Below are positions 1 through 7,285 of a DNA stretch of 10,733 nt, piece by piece (positions within the stretch are counted from its first letter, which is position 1; each line of letters opens with the position of its first letter). The notes beneath the pieces are model-generated. The model did not search any database, was not told where the DNA came from, and saw nothing but the letters and a program-made list of their open reading frames with translations. The stretch is from positions 1-10,733 of the forward strand of contig JAUWKK010000061.1 in the NCBI GenBank assembly GCA_030614245.1, written 5' to 3'. This stretch comes from Planctomycetota bacterium (GTDB taxonomy: Bacteria; Planctomycetota; PUPC01; JABMSA01; JAUWKK01). The position numbers and the translations under genes are program-made.

Positions 1-43
1 CTCGGTGAGGATTTTATTGTGCACGTGAGCTACATCGAGGCGC

Positions 44-913
44 TCAGACGAGCGCGCCTTCCTGTGTGCCGATCTTCTTGATGGCGATGCGTGCGAGGTC
101 GCAGCAGCCCAGTTTGTACTTGGCGGCGGCGGCTTCGATGCAAGTCGGCGGCGGGCTGATCGGCCACGGCTCGCCCTTGATCTGATCGCGCTTCGCCTGG
201 AGTATCTTCAGGCAAACGGCTTCCACGGCGACGGGATCGGTTCCGACGATCAGGCCGTTATAGTGCCACAGGTATCGCGGATCGACCTGGGGGCCTTTGT
301 CGCACAGCGGACGTAACGCATCGACGAGCACGAGCTTCGTCTTGCCTTTCACATCGGGGCGGTTCCATATCTCGCCCAGCTTCGCGCTGGCTGCGTGATG
401 ATACGCCGCCGGCTTGCCGCTGAACTGAATGTAGTTCTTGAGTACGGTGCCGATGCCCGTGATCCAGTGGCATTTGAGGTTGGGCAGCGGCAGCAGCACG
501 TCGCAGCCTGCGTGTAGCATCTTGCGGCTCTGGGCATTGATGATCTTGTCGTCGGGGATGCCGACCTGCACGAGCCGCTCGCGGACGAGCTTCGTGAGTT
601 CCTTGTGCGTCGGATTGAGATGCGGCGTCGGTACGAGCCCTACCCGCTGGTCCGGCTTTGCCACGGTCTTCCAGGCCGCCGCGGCGTCATTCTGCCCCGT
701 CACGGCAGCTATTGCCCGATCGAGCATCGTGCCCAGCACCTTCACGTCGGCCTTGTGCTTGTCGTCTAGCACGTCTGCGTTGCGAATGATGAAGACGGTA
801 GCCTTCGGGTCGGCGGCCTCGCCGGCGCCGGCCTGCCGCAATCCTATCGCTGCGGCCATTGCACCGCAAGCGGTTCCCCGGATGAAATCTCGTCGCGTAA
901 ATCCATCGTTCAT
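44..913 (-). CDS. Tat-exported DUF362 domain protein
   Basis: A 289-residue protein. The N-terminus has a twin-arginine motif (TRRDFIRG, residues 6-13) followed by an Ala/Gly-rich hydrophobic stretch, so it is probably exported folded by the Tat system. The body matches the DUF362 family: NLKCHWITGIGTVLKN (145-160) corresponds to the family's N-x-K-x-H...G...KN block, and YNGLIVGTDPVAVEAV (218-233) to its conserved TDPVAVD-like block. Unlike many DUF362 proteins it has no CxxCxxC ferredoxin module, although single cysteines occur at 137, 148, 204, 234, 258 and 270-271. An upstream extension of the frame exists, but the ATG at 913 follows a strong ribosome site (AGAAAGGAG, 8-nt spacing) and exposes the Tat motif, so it is the start. 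It overlaps the stop of the DUF6599 gene by 4 nt (ATGA). The reaction is unknown; a cofactor-binding periplasmic protein is my inference from Tat export. Confidence 0.9.
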   Translation of the reverse strand: MNDGFTRRDFIRGTACGAMAAAIGLRQAGAGEAADPKATVFIIRNADVLDDKHKADVKVLGTMLDRAIAAVTGQNDAAAAWKTVAKPDQRVGLVPTPHLNPTHKELTKLVRERLVQVGIPDDKIINAQSRKMLHAGCDVLLPLPNLKCHWITGIGTVLKNYIQFSGKPAAYHHAASAKLGEIWNRPDVKGKTKLVLVDALRPLCDKGPQVDPRYLWHYNGLIVGTDPVAVEAVCLKILQAKRDQIKGEPWPISPPPTCIEAAAAKYKLGCCDLARIAIKKIGTQEGALV

Positions 914-1803
914 TCTACTGGCTCCTTTCTGTTGGTTTCTATCCTTGCAATCGTTGCATAAAGCAGTTTCTCGCCGGTTTCTCGGCGTAACGCTTCGAAT
1001 GTGATCAGCAGATGCTTCTTCGCCAACTGCACGCTCACCCATTTGCCGTCTTCCAGGCGGCACGAGGAGAGGCTGTCCGCTACTGGCGGCGTTTTCTCCA
1101 TGTAGGCGCGATGGAATTGCTCCCATGCCTTGCGTGCGGCGGCCTTTTCCGGATACTCCACCACCAACAGCTTAGCGCTGCCGCCGTCGGCCGAGTAATC
1201 AGCCAGCACAGCGTTCGGCCCTGCGTCGAGAAGCAGGATGTTCTCGTCGGCCAGGTAGTAGATGTAATCGAGCACGAGCTTCTTGTGGAAGTAGTGGACG
1301 GTTGCGGGCGTGAGGCGGTCGTTCGGCAGCCGTTCGACGAGGCGCGGCACTGCGGCTTTTTCATCGACGCTTTCTGCAAACCTGCGGGCGAGTTCGAGGA
1401 CGGTCTTCCTCGAACTCTCCGTCTCGACGTCGGCAAGGACTCGACCGAAGTATCGCCCCTTGCAGAAGCGCAGCAGCCCCGCAGCATAAACCGACCGGTC
1501 GCCGACGCCACCATCGGGGCCGTCGAGGTCCTGCGACAGCACGCCGAATGCCTCCTCCGGCCGTGTCATGTCGTAGATTTCGAGCAGTATCCCGCCCTCG
1601 TCGGGATGCTTGAACGTCCAGACGTCGAGCGTCTTGAAGGCATAGGCGAGATACAGTTCGCCGGCGCCGTTCATGTATTCGAAGATGTTGTCGGGAGTAA
1701 CGCGCATTGGGCGGCCGTGGAGCTTCCAGCCGTTGCGCTCGTTCGGCGGCTGCCAGTTGGCGGCTGCCATGGTTGCCGATATTATTGCAGCGGCGAAGAT
1801 CAT
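910..1803 (-). CDS. DUF6599-like secreted protein
   Basis: A 297-residue protein with a short hydrophobic N-terminus (MIFAAAIISATMAAA) that looks like a minimal signal peptide. The block FEYMNGAGELYLAYAF (41-56) and the following IYDMTRPEEAFGVLSQD (76-92) match what I know of DUF6599 proteins, in which a Y-x-N-G-A-x-x-L-Y stretch is followed by an E-x-Y-x-M-x-x-x-x-x-A-F-G segment. The rest is mixed alpha/beta with no catalytic motif that I recognise. The ATG at 1803 is preceded by AGGGG with 5-nt spacing, and the gene starts 15 nt after the stop of the HEAT/TPR gene. Its TGA overlaps the ATG of the DUF362 gene, which implies translational coupling and joint function. The family has no known biochemical role to my knowledge. 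Family assignment is from memory of the motif, not from a search. Confidence 0.85.
   Translation of the reverse strand: MIFAAAIISATMAAANWQPPNERNGWKLHGRPMRVTPDNIFEYMNGAGELYLAYAFKTLDVWTFKHPDEGGILLEIYDMTRPEEAFGVLSQDLDGPDGGVGDRSVYAAGLLRFCKGRYFGRVLADVETESSRKTVLELARRFAESVDEKAAVPRLVERLPNDRLTPATVHYFHKKLVLDYIYYLADENILLLDAGPNAVLADYSADGGSAKLLVVEYPEKAAARKAWEQFHRAYMEKTPPVADSLSSCRLEDGKWVSVQLAKKHLLITFEALRRETGEKLLYATIARIETNRKEPVE
922..930 (-). promoter_or_regulatory. Ribosome binding site that fixes the DUF362 start
   Basis: The minus strand reads AGAAAGGAG with 8 nt before the ATG at 913. It lies inside the 3' end of the upstream DUF6599 gene. It supports the short start over the 71-codon-longer reading of the same frame. 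Confidence 0.8.
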
Positions 1804-1818
1804 CGCGTCCCCTGTCGA

Positions 1819-2694
1819 TCACGTTTCGGGGCGGTTGCGTTTGGGTCTGAGTTGTTCCTTGATGCGCAGCTCGCGCAGCATCTGCTTGTACTTCGGATGA
1901 TCGCGGATGGTGTCGAGATCGGCATCGTTTTCCATCCAGTTGGCGTCGTCGTATCCGGCATCTATCGCCTTGCGCAGCCACTCTATGGCCTGGTCCATCT
2001 GTTTCTTGAGCGAGCAAACACAGGCCATGTTGTACAGGAGGATTTCGTTGTTGGGGGCCTTCTTGATGGCGATCGAGTACTGTTCCATCGCCTTGTCATA
2101 CTGGCCGTCTTCGAGGAGCGAGTTGCCGAGCTTGATGCGTATGCCGATATCGAGCCGCTCGGGCCAATTGTGCTCGACACCGAGTTCCGCCAGCGCCAGT
2201 TCGCCTTCCGGGCCCATATCGAAGAGCGCCCAGACGGCCGAGAGCCAGACGCCGCGATGCTTCTCGAGACTTACGATGCGTGCGAGGGGGCGCACGGCGT
2301 GCTTCTTCTCGGCGGAAGCGAGTGCCCTGACGATGATTTCGCGTTCGGTATGGCTGCGCTTCTCGAAGCCGACCATCAGGTTGCCGATGACGCGCCGGAG
2401 TTCGGGGCTGATGGCCCATCGGATCAGCGCCAGGACAAGCTCCGAGCGGCGCTGCACCTCGAGGTCGGGGTTCGAGATGCTCCGGTCGAGGAACGGGACC
2501 GCGTCTTCGCCGACCGCTGCGAGCGCATCGGTGGACGCCTCGCGCGTGGCGTAGCTGTCGCTGCCCAGGCCCGCGATTAGCTGCTCGATCTGATGCTTCC
2601 CGGCGGGGACGGGCTGCTTCGCGGTTTGCGTCCGGGGCGTTTGCTCGCCTGCGGCCAGAAGGACGATGATTATGCCTGCTGCGGCTGCACTCAT
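1819..2694 (-). CDS. Secreted HEAT-like plus TPR repeat protein
   Basis: A 291-residue protein with an N-terminal hydrophobic segment (about residues 3-15) that acts as a signal peptide or anchor; there is no lipobox cysteine. Residues 35-165 form HEAT-like helical pairs, for example LGSDSYATREASTDALAAVG (43-62), followed by a pair beginning LEVQRRSELVLAL. Residues 182-249 form two TPR units: ...GNSLLEDGQYDKAMEQYSIA... and ...NMACVCSLKKQMDQAIEWLR.... The C-terminal DADLDTIRDHPKYKQML (258-274) is the ending often seen after bacterial TPRs. Such repeats bind other proteins or peptides, so a scaffold or adaptor role in the envelope is likely. The ATG directly abuts the TAG of the upstream Q/K-rich gene (no gap), with GGAG 9 nt before it. 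The C-terminus is basic (KRNRPET). Confidence 0.85.
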   Translation of the reverse strand: MSAAAAGIIIVLLAAGEQTPRTQTAKQPVPAGKHQIEQLIAGLGSDSYATREASTDALAAVGEDAVPFLDRSISNPDLEVQRRSELVLALIRWAISPELRRVIGNLMVGFEKRSHTEREIIVRALASAEKKHAVRPLARIVSLEKHRGVWLSAVWALFDMGPEGELALAELGVEHNWPERLDIGIRIKLGNSLLEDGQYDKAMEQYSIAIKKAPNNEILLYNMACVCSLKKQMDQAIEWLRKAIDAGYDDANWMENDADLDTIRDHPKYKQMLRELRIKEQLRPKRNRPET

Positions 2695-3231
2695 CTACGG
2701 CTGCTCCGAGAGGTTTTTGAAGTAGTAACGCACGAGCTGCTTGTAGTTTTCGGGGAAGTTCTCCTTGAGAATCTGGAGGAACTCCTCGCGGGCCTTCGGC
2801 GGCAGGTTGCCCCATTCCATTCCGGCGGCGCCGACGTCCGGACGGAGCTTGCCGTCTGTGGTTCCGGCCCTGACCGCCTTCTCATCCTGCATCGGCTTCC
2901 TGCCCTTCGCCTGCGACTGCGTATTCTTGGGTTTGCTCTGCTGTTTCTGCTTGTCTTTTTGCTGCTGTTTCTGTTTCTGCTTCTGTTGTTGTTGCTGCTG
3001 GCGGGCGATTTCGATGAGCTTGTCGATGCCCTCAACGACGGCGCCTTCCCGTCTTTGAGTTTCCTGGCCGGTGTCCAGCTTCCTGAGGCGCCTGGCGACG
3101 ATGTCCATCATCTTCGAGATGACCCGCAGCGGATTGCGTTCGCTGGGCTTCTTGCGGTCATCCTCATCGAGCACGCCGAAGGCGGGAAGGGCGATCAGCG
3201 CGACCAGCAACAGTGCAATTATCCGGTGCAT
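2695..3231 (-). CDS. Small secreted Gln/Lys-rich protein next to DUF4175
   Basis: A 178-residue protein in four parts. Residues 1-19 are a clear Sec signal peptide (MHRIIALLLVALIALPAFG). Residues 30-76 are a charged helical segment (ISKMMDIVARRLRKLDTGQE...). Residues 78-102 are almost only Gln and Lys. Residues 139-174 form a compact C-terminal segment starting WGNLPPKAREEF and ending in LVRYYFKNL, with a central NFPENY. I recall similar two-part proteins (an M-x-x-x-x-x-L-x-x-x-x-T-G helix, a Q-rich linker and a W-G-x-L-P...F-P-x-x-Y...Y-Y-x-x-L tail) beside DUF4175 genes in planctomycetes, but they have no function that I know of. The start is preceded by CGGAG with 9-nt spacing and lies 19 nt after the DUF4175 stop. 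It is probably a soluble or complex partner of the DUF4175 protein. Confidence 0.85.
   Translation of the reverse strand: MHRIIALLLVALIALPAFGVLDEDDRKKPSERNPLRVISKMMDIVARRLRKLDTGQETQRREGAVVEGIDKLIEIARQQQQQQKQKQKQQQKDKQKQQSKPKNTQSQAKGRKPMQDEKAVRAGTTDGKLRPDVGAAGMEWGNLPPKAREEFLQILKENFPENYKQLVRYYFKNLSEQP
2938..3000 (-). repeat. Low-complexity CAG/AAG tract coding for Gln/Lys
   Basis: Codons 78-98 of the small secreted gene consist almost wholly of CAG/CAA and AAG/AAA codons. The plus strand shows runs of ctg, ctt and ttg triplets. The mix of synonymous codons argues against a recent pure-triplet expansion and for selection on composition, although length variation between strains would be expected. 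Confidence 0.8.
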
Positions 3232-3250
3232 CGGGTGATTCTCCGTGTGA

Positions 3251-6200
3251 TCAATGGCCAGGGTCTACTCTCTTCTCTTCCTTGTCGCCCGCCTTCTCTT
3301 CGAGTTCTGCTCCGAAGCGTTCGACGACGAGCGCGACTTTCTCCTGATTCTTTGCGAGGCGTTTGATGCGGCTGGTTATCATCAGGGGATTGAGCCGCTG
3401 GAGCGCCTTTTCGTTTTCGTATCGCTTCGTCTGGGCGTTGATATCGAGTTGCATCGTCTTGAGCATCTTGAGCTGCGCGAGGGGTGGCACGAGCGGTGGC
3501 TTCTTTCCGCCTCCTCCCCCGCCGCCCCCGCCTCCGCCTCCGGCGTTCTCGCGCGCCTTCTGCTGCTCTTCCTTGAGTGCATCGATCAGTTTGACGAGTG
3601 TGCGTTCGATGTCCTTCTGAGTCTGCTGCGGGAGCCAGCCAGTGTCGGGCTTTGCGAGGGCGCTCTGAACGGTTTTCATGTCGGAGACCACTTGCGACAT
3701 TGCCATCTCGAAGACGGCTATGGCCTCTTTTTCGAGCCGCTGCCGGACGGATTCGGCGCTCTCGGCGAGCGAGCCCTGTTGTTCGGGCAGCTTCCTGAGC
3801 GTGAGCCGCGCCTCGCGCGAGAGTTCGTCCTTCTCGACGGCATCGATCTCGGCCGTGGCCGTATCGATCTCGCGCTGTGCCTTGAGCAGTTTGCCGAGCT
3901 CCGCCCCGATCTCGAACAGGGCCTTCTCGCGCTGCTTCTCGGCGAGTTTCTTCGATAGCTGCGCCAGCCTGTCGCGGGCTTCCTCGAGGCGGTCGATGGA
4001 TTTCTGCTGCGGCTTGGTGGCCTCTTCGGGCTTGTTCTTATCGAGTTCATCCTTGGCGGCGTTCATCTCGCTGGCGGCGCTGCCGGTGTCCTTCGCGGCA
4101 TTCTCAATCGGCTGCGATTCCTGCTCTTGCGAGCTCAGGCCCTGGGCCATTTCCGAGAGATCTTTCGAGAGTTTCGACGCCTTCTTCGACGTTTTTCCCT
4201 GCTCTTTCGCGAGCTGTTTGGCCTGCTCGTCGGTGAGCGGCTGTTCTTTGGCGAGCTTGTCGAGTTGGCGCCTGGCCTCAGCCAGTTTGTCCAGCGCCTG
4301 CTTCTGATCGCCGGCTGCCTGTTTATTCTTGGCGTCGGCGAGCGCCGTGGCGGCCTGCTGCATCTTTGCGGCGGCCTGCTGGGTGTTTTCGGCAGCTTTC
4401 TCGGCCAGTTCCTGGAGTTCCTCGGCTAGTTCGCCGGCTTCCCCGGCCAGCTTATCCTGCTTGTCGGCGGCGGCTTCAGCTTTCTTCGGGTCGCCTGCGG
4501 GCAGTTTTTCAGTTTCACCGTGTGCTTTCTTCTGCTTGTCGATGAGTTCGTCGAGTTTCTTGCCGGCCGTTTCGATGGCGGCCTTTGCCGCTTGGCCGGC
4601 GGCGGCCTTGTGCCCGCGTTCCTCCTTGATGAGATTTTCGAGCTTCTCGACGGATTCGTTGAGCTGCTTGATCAGTTCGCTCGGATCCGAGAGGTGCGCC
4701 GACTTGGCCCGTTCCAGTTTCGCCAGGAGTTCCTCGAGGTCGTTGTGGACCTTCTGCTGTACGGGGACGGCCGGTAGTACCGTGAAGCTGTCGAGCTTCG
4801 CGGCGGCGTCTTTCATCTGCTGTGCTATCTGCGAATGCCTGGAGAAGCTGAGCGCATCTCCGACAGCCTGTGCCGTCGGGGGCGTCTTGTCGGCCATTAG
4901 ATCGCGGAAGCGAGCCATTGCGGCTTCAAGATCGACCAGATCGCGCTGTAGCCCGGTCTGCGACCGCGCAGCGCTGCGGAGCGCGCCCTTGTCGGCTTTC
5001 GACATCTTGTCGGGCGCCTGGTTCAGGGTGCGGATGCCGAGGAGGCGCGCCTGTTCGTTCAGCTTGCCCTGCTGTATGACGAGCTCGCGTGCGCGGCGGA
5101 TGAGCTCGTCGATGTCTTCAGTCTGCGACATTCTATCGAGCAGCGCCCGCATCTGCGCAACGATTTGCGCCTGCTGCCCCGAAGCCGCCGCGAGATCCTT
5201 CTGTTGCCGCGACATCTTCTCGCCGCGATGCGCTTGAGTGATGCTCTTGACGGCCTTCGGCATCTCCTCCGAGCTGATGCGGTCGAGTTCTCCGGCGTAG
5301 CTCTCGACTTTGTCGCGGTCTTCGAGCGCCCCGATGTCGTTCGACTTCATTGCGGATGCGATCCTGTTGATGTCGTCGCGGAGTTCGCCGGTGCGGCGGG
5401 CGATGCGCCGCTGCCGGCTCGCAGCCTGCTGCATCCTGCCGTAATGTGTGCGATTGACCTCTTTCTCGTCGGCGATGTCATTGCGGATGTCATCAAGCTG
5501 ATCCTTGCCGGCCTGTTCCTGCCTGATGAGCTGTTCGAGTTTGGCTCGGGCTTCGTTGATCCTTGCATCGAGGCGACTGGCGAGCTGCGCTCGGCTGATG
5601 ATCGTGACGAAGTGCTCGGCGGACTTGCCGCCGTTCGGCTCGGGCTCGCAGAAATCGGCCGCTTCGATGCGATACGAGATGACGTCGCCATCTTTGGGGC
5701 CCAGCGCGGCGATATCCCACTCGAATGAAGTAGTGGCCTTCTTGCCGTCGGCTTCTATCGAGAGCGGCTGCTTCTGTTCCTTGCCCTTCGTGCCGTGCGC
5801 GAAGGCGAGGCGCATCTCCCTGATGCCGAAATCGTCGCGGGCCTCGGCGTTCAGTTCGATCTTTGCAATAGTTGTGACCTCGACCCGAACGGGAGGACTG
5901 ATGACGCGAACCGATGGTGCTGCGTCCTTGACCGGCCGGATGCGGAAGGTAACCGGGTTGGCGTTCCTGAGGCCGTCTTCATCGACGACGTGGATGGTAT
6001 AGCGCGCAGGCCCGGCCTCGAGGTCGAACTCGGCGTGCATGAGGTCGCCGCGCCCGGGTCGGGCGGTCTCGGGCCGGTTCATGGAGACCGGAGCGCCCTT
6101 GTCGAAGCTGATCTTTGCCCGGCGGATGCGCTTGTTGGTCTTCGCGTCGATTCTCACGCGCGTGCCGATCACGGCGTTGATGTCGCCCTGCCCGGCCGGC

Positions 6201-7117
6201 TGCTCCCACTCTGGCAGTCGTGTGTACTTGGGATATAGATACGTGACGCGCACCTCGTCGACGCGCGGGCGGTCGATCACCTTGACGCCGTATCGGGGCG
6301 TGACGTCGTCTCCGCCTTCGACGTGGAACTCGAAATCATCGGTGACTGCGGTGAAATACGCCTTGAAGATGTCGTCGGAGAGCCGCATACGCAGCCGCTT
6401 CGAGTCGCCGCTGCGGAGCTGGTACAGCCAGACTCGGGACGGCACACGGCCATCGACCTTGACTTTCACCTCGAGATCGCTGCCGCGCGCGATCGTCGTC
6501 TCGGGCCCGAGGTCCAGCACCGCCAGGCGCGTCTTCTGCGGCCAGTTTGCCGTGCCGAACGGATTCGCGAACCGCGCAAGGAAGACACCAGCCAAGCCGG
6601 GATAGACCCCAATCCAGACAACGACCGCAGCAAGTGCCGCGAGCGCACCCGCATTCAGTTTCTTCACGACATCAGATCTGACAACCTGGTTGAACTCGAT
6701 GTCCCTTGCCGAGCTGCCGGCATCGGCGAAGAGGGCCTCGAGCAGGTCGCGCGAACTGACGGATGCGGCCGGGTCGTCGGGCCGGCTCAACTGCACGGTA
6801 CTGATGAGCCGCTCCTGCAGCTCGGGGAAGTTATCCTCGACGAGCAAGGCGAGTCCCGAATCCGTCAGCGGCACCCGCATCGGGCGAAACAGGAACGTCC
6901 AGGCAGCGGCCGCGAAGCCGCAGAGCGCCATGAGATCGATCAGCAGCCGCCCGCCGCCGCTGAGCCGAAAAGTCCAGTCGAGAGCCAGCATAGCCGCCAG
7001 CAGGCCGATGCATATCAGCACTATCTTGGCCACGCCGGACATCACGATGAGCGAAGTCAAACGCGATCTCAGCGCCGAAAGCTTCTCGTTTATCAATTGT
7101 TGATCGTAATCTGCCAT
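3251..7117 (-). CDS. Giant DUF4175-like membrane coiled-coil protein
   Basis: A 1,288-residue protein. Residues 1-82 hold two transmembrane helices (about 22-48 and 58-78) and residues 155-182 a third. Residues 195-505 form a beta-rich, Ig-like extracytoplasmic region that contains YLYPKYTRLPEWE (293-305), a motif I associate with planctomycete DUF4175 proteins. Residues 510-1185 are a long charged coiled coil rich in A, E, K, Q and L. A run of 12 glycines (1193-1204) leads to a C-terminal module starting KPPLVPPLAQLKMLKTMQLD (1206-1225). No catalytic motif is visible, and a structural or tethering role across the envelope is inferred. An in-frame GTG four codons upstream (7129) is possible but lacks a ribosome site; the ATG at 7117 has only a weak TGGAAA. 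It is the first gene of the five-gene minus-strand cluster. Confidence 0.88.
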   Translation of the reverse strand: MADYDQQLINEKLSALRSRLTSLIVMSGVAKIVLICIGLLAAMLALDWTFRLSGGGRLLIDLMALCGFAAAAWTFLFRPMRVPLTDSGLALLVEDNFPELQERLISTVQLSRPDDPAASVSSRDLLEALFADAGSSARDIEFNQVVRSDVVKKLNAGALAALAAVVVWIGVYPGLAGVFLARFANPFGTANWPQKTRLAVLDLGPETTIARGSDLEVKVKVDGRVPSRVWLYQLRSGDSKRLRMRLSDDIFKAYFTAVTDDFEFHVEGGDDVTPRYGVKVIDRPRVDEVRVTYLYPKYTRLPEWEQPAGQGDINAVIGTRVRIDAKTNKRIRRAKISFDKGAPVSMNRPETARPGRGDLMHAEFDLEAGPARYTIHVVDEDGLRNANPVTFRIRPVKDAAPSVRVISPPVRVEVTTIAKIELNAEARDDFGIREMRLAFAHGTKGKEQKQPLSIEADGKKATTSFEWDIAALGPKDGDVISYRIEAADFCEPEPNGGKSAEHFVTIISRAQLASRLDARINEARAKLEQLIRQEQAGKDQLDDIRNDIADEKEVNRTHYGRMQQAASRQRRIARRTGELRDDINRIASAMKSNDIGALEDRDKVESYAGELDRISSEEMPKAVKSITQAHRGEKMSRQQKDLAAASGQQAQIVAQMRALLDRMSQTEDIDELIRRARELVIQQGKLNEQARLLGIRTLNQAPDKMSKADKGALRSAARSQTGLQRDLVDLEAAMARFRDLMADKTPPTAQAVGDALSFSRHSQIAQQMKDAAAKLDSFTVLPAVPVQQKVHNDLEELLAKLERAKSAHLSDPSELIKQLNESVEKLENLIKEERGHKAAAGQAAKAAIETAGKKLDELIDKQKKAHGETEKLPAGDPKKAEAAADKQDKLAGEAGELAEELQELAEKAAENTQQAAAKMQQAATALADAKNKQAAGDQKQALDKLAEARRQLDKLAKEQPLTDEQAKQLAKEQGKTSKKASKLSKDLSEMAQGLSSQEQESQPIENAAKDTGSAASEMNAAKDELDKNKPEEATKPQQKSIDRLEEARDRLAQLSKKLAEKQREKALFEIGAELGKLLKAQREIDTATAEIDAVEKDELSREARLTLRKLPEQQGSLAESAESVRQRLEKEAIAVFEMAMSQVVSDMKTVQSALAKPDTGWLPQQTQKDIERTLVKLIDALKEEQQKARENAGGGGGGGGGGGGKKPPLVPPLAQLKMLKTMQLDINAQTKRYENEKALQRLNPLMITSRIKRLAKNQEKVALVVERFGAELEEKAGDKEEKRVDPGH
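3506..3541 (-). repeat. Polyglycine tract (12 Gly codons)
   Basis: Twelve consecutive GGN codons (GGA, GGC and GGG mixed) encode a flexible linker between the long coiled coil and the C-terminal PPLVPP module of the DUF4175-like protein. Codon mixture points to selection for the peptide rather than simple slippage. Confidence 0.9.
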
Positions 7118-7133
7118 TTTCCATACCACGAGT

Positions 7134-7220
7134 GAACCGCGGATGAACGCAGATACACACAGATAATACAGAACTGGATTGAATTTCTTATCCGTGTTTA
7201 TCCGTGTTTATCTGTGGTTT
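7134..7220. repeat. Decamer-based imperfect inverted repeat
   Basis: The right arm (7187-7220) contains three near-identical 10-nt units: ttatccgtgt, ttatccgtgt, ttatctgtgg. The left arm (7134-7167) is the inverted version with the same 10-nt period (gcggatgaac, gcagatacac, acagataata). The arms match at 25 of 34 positions, and seven of the nine mismatches are purine swaps. The element fills most of the space between the squalene-cyclase-like gene (stop at 7286) and the DUF4175 start (7117). Very similar 'cgcagata/ccgtgttta' intergenic elements are dispersed in many unrelated bacterial genomes, from memory. It could fold in the RNA at the end of the upstream gene or in the DUF4175 leader. Confidence 0.8.
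7163..7168 (-). promoter_or_regulatory. Weak candidate -10 box for the five-gene operon
   Basis: The minus strand reads TATTAT about 45 nt before the ATG at 7117, a five-of-six match to TATAAT. No good -35 box lies 16-18 nt upstream, and the site falls inside the repeat arm. It is a suggestion only; the operon could also be read through from the upstream minus-strand genes. Confidence 0.22.
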
Positions 7221-7285
7221 CATTTTTATTCTCAGCATCGTCCGGCCTGGGCGGGCCAATGGGGCTCTGCGGCCGTCCTCCGTCG

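Noticed and set aside
1..43. Possible GTG start of a next minus-strand gene at position 24 (MHNKILTE...)
   Set aside because: Only eight codons are visible and there is no ribosome site, so a gene cannot be supported.
438..1004. Plus-strand open frame of 188 residues
   Set aside because: It is antisense to the DUF362 gene, Ser/Arg-rich and without a ribosome site.
1012..2580. A 522-residue plus-strand open frame
   Set aside because: It lies opposite two well-supported minus-strand genes with ribosome sites and family motifs. Its length comes from GC-rich codon bias, and its translation shows no domain or ribosome site.
6323..7135. Plus-strand open frame of 270 residues
   Set aside because: It mirrors the N-terminal part of the DUF4175-like gene and reads as charged, Arg-rich filler without motifs.
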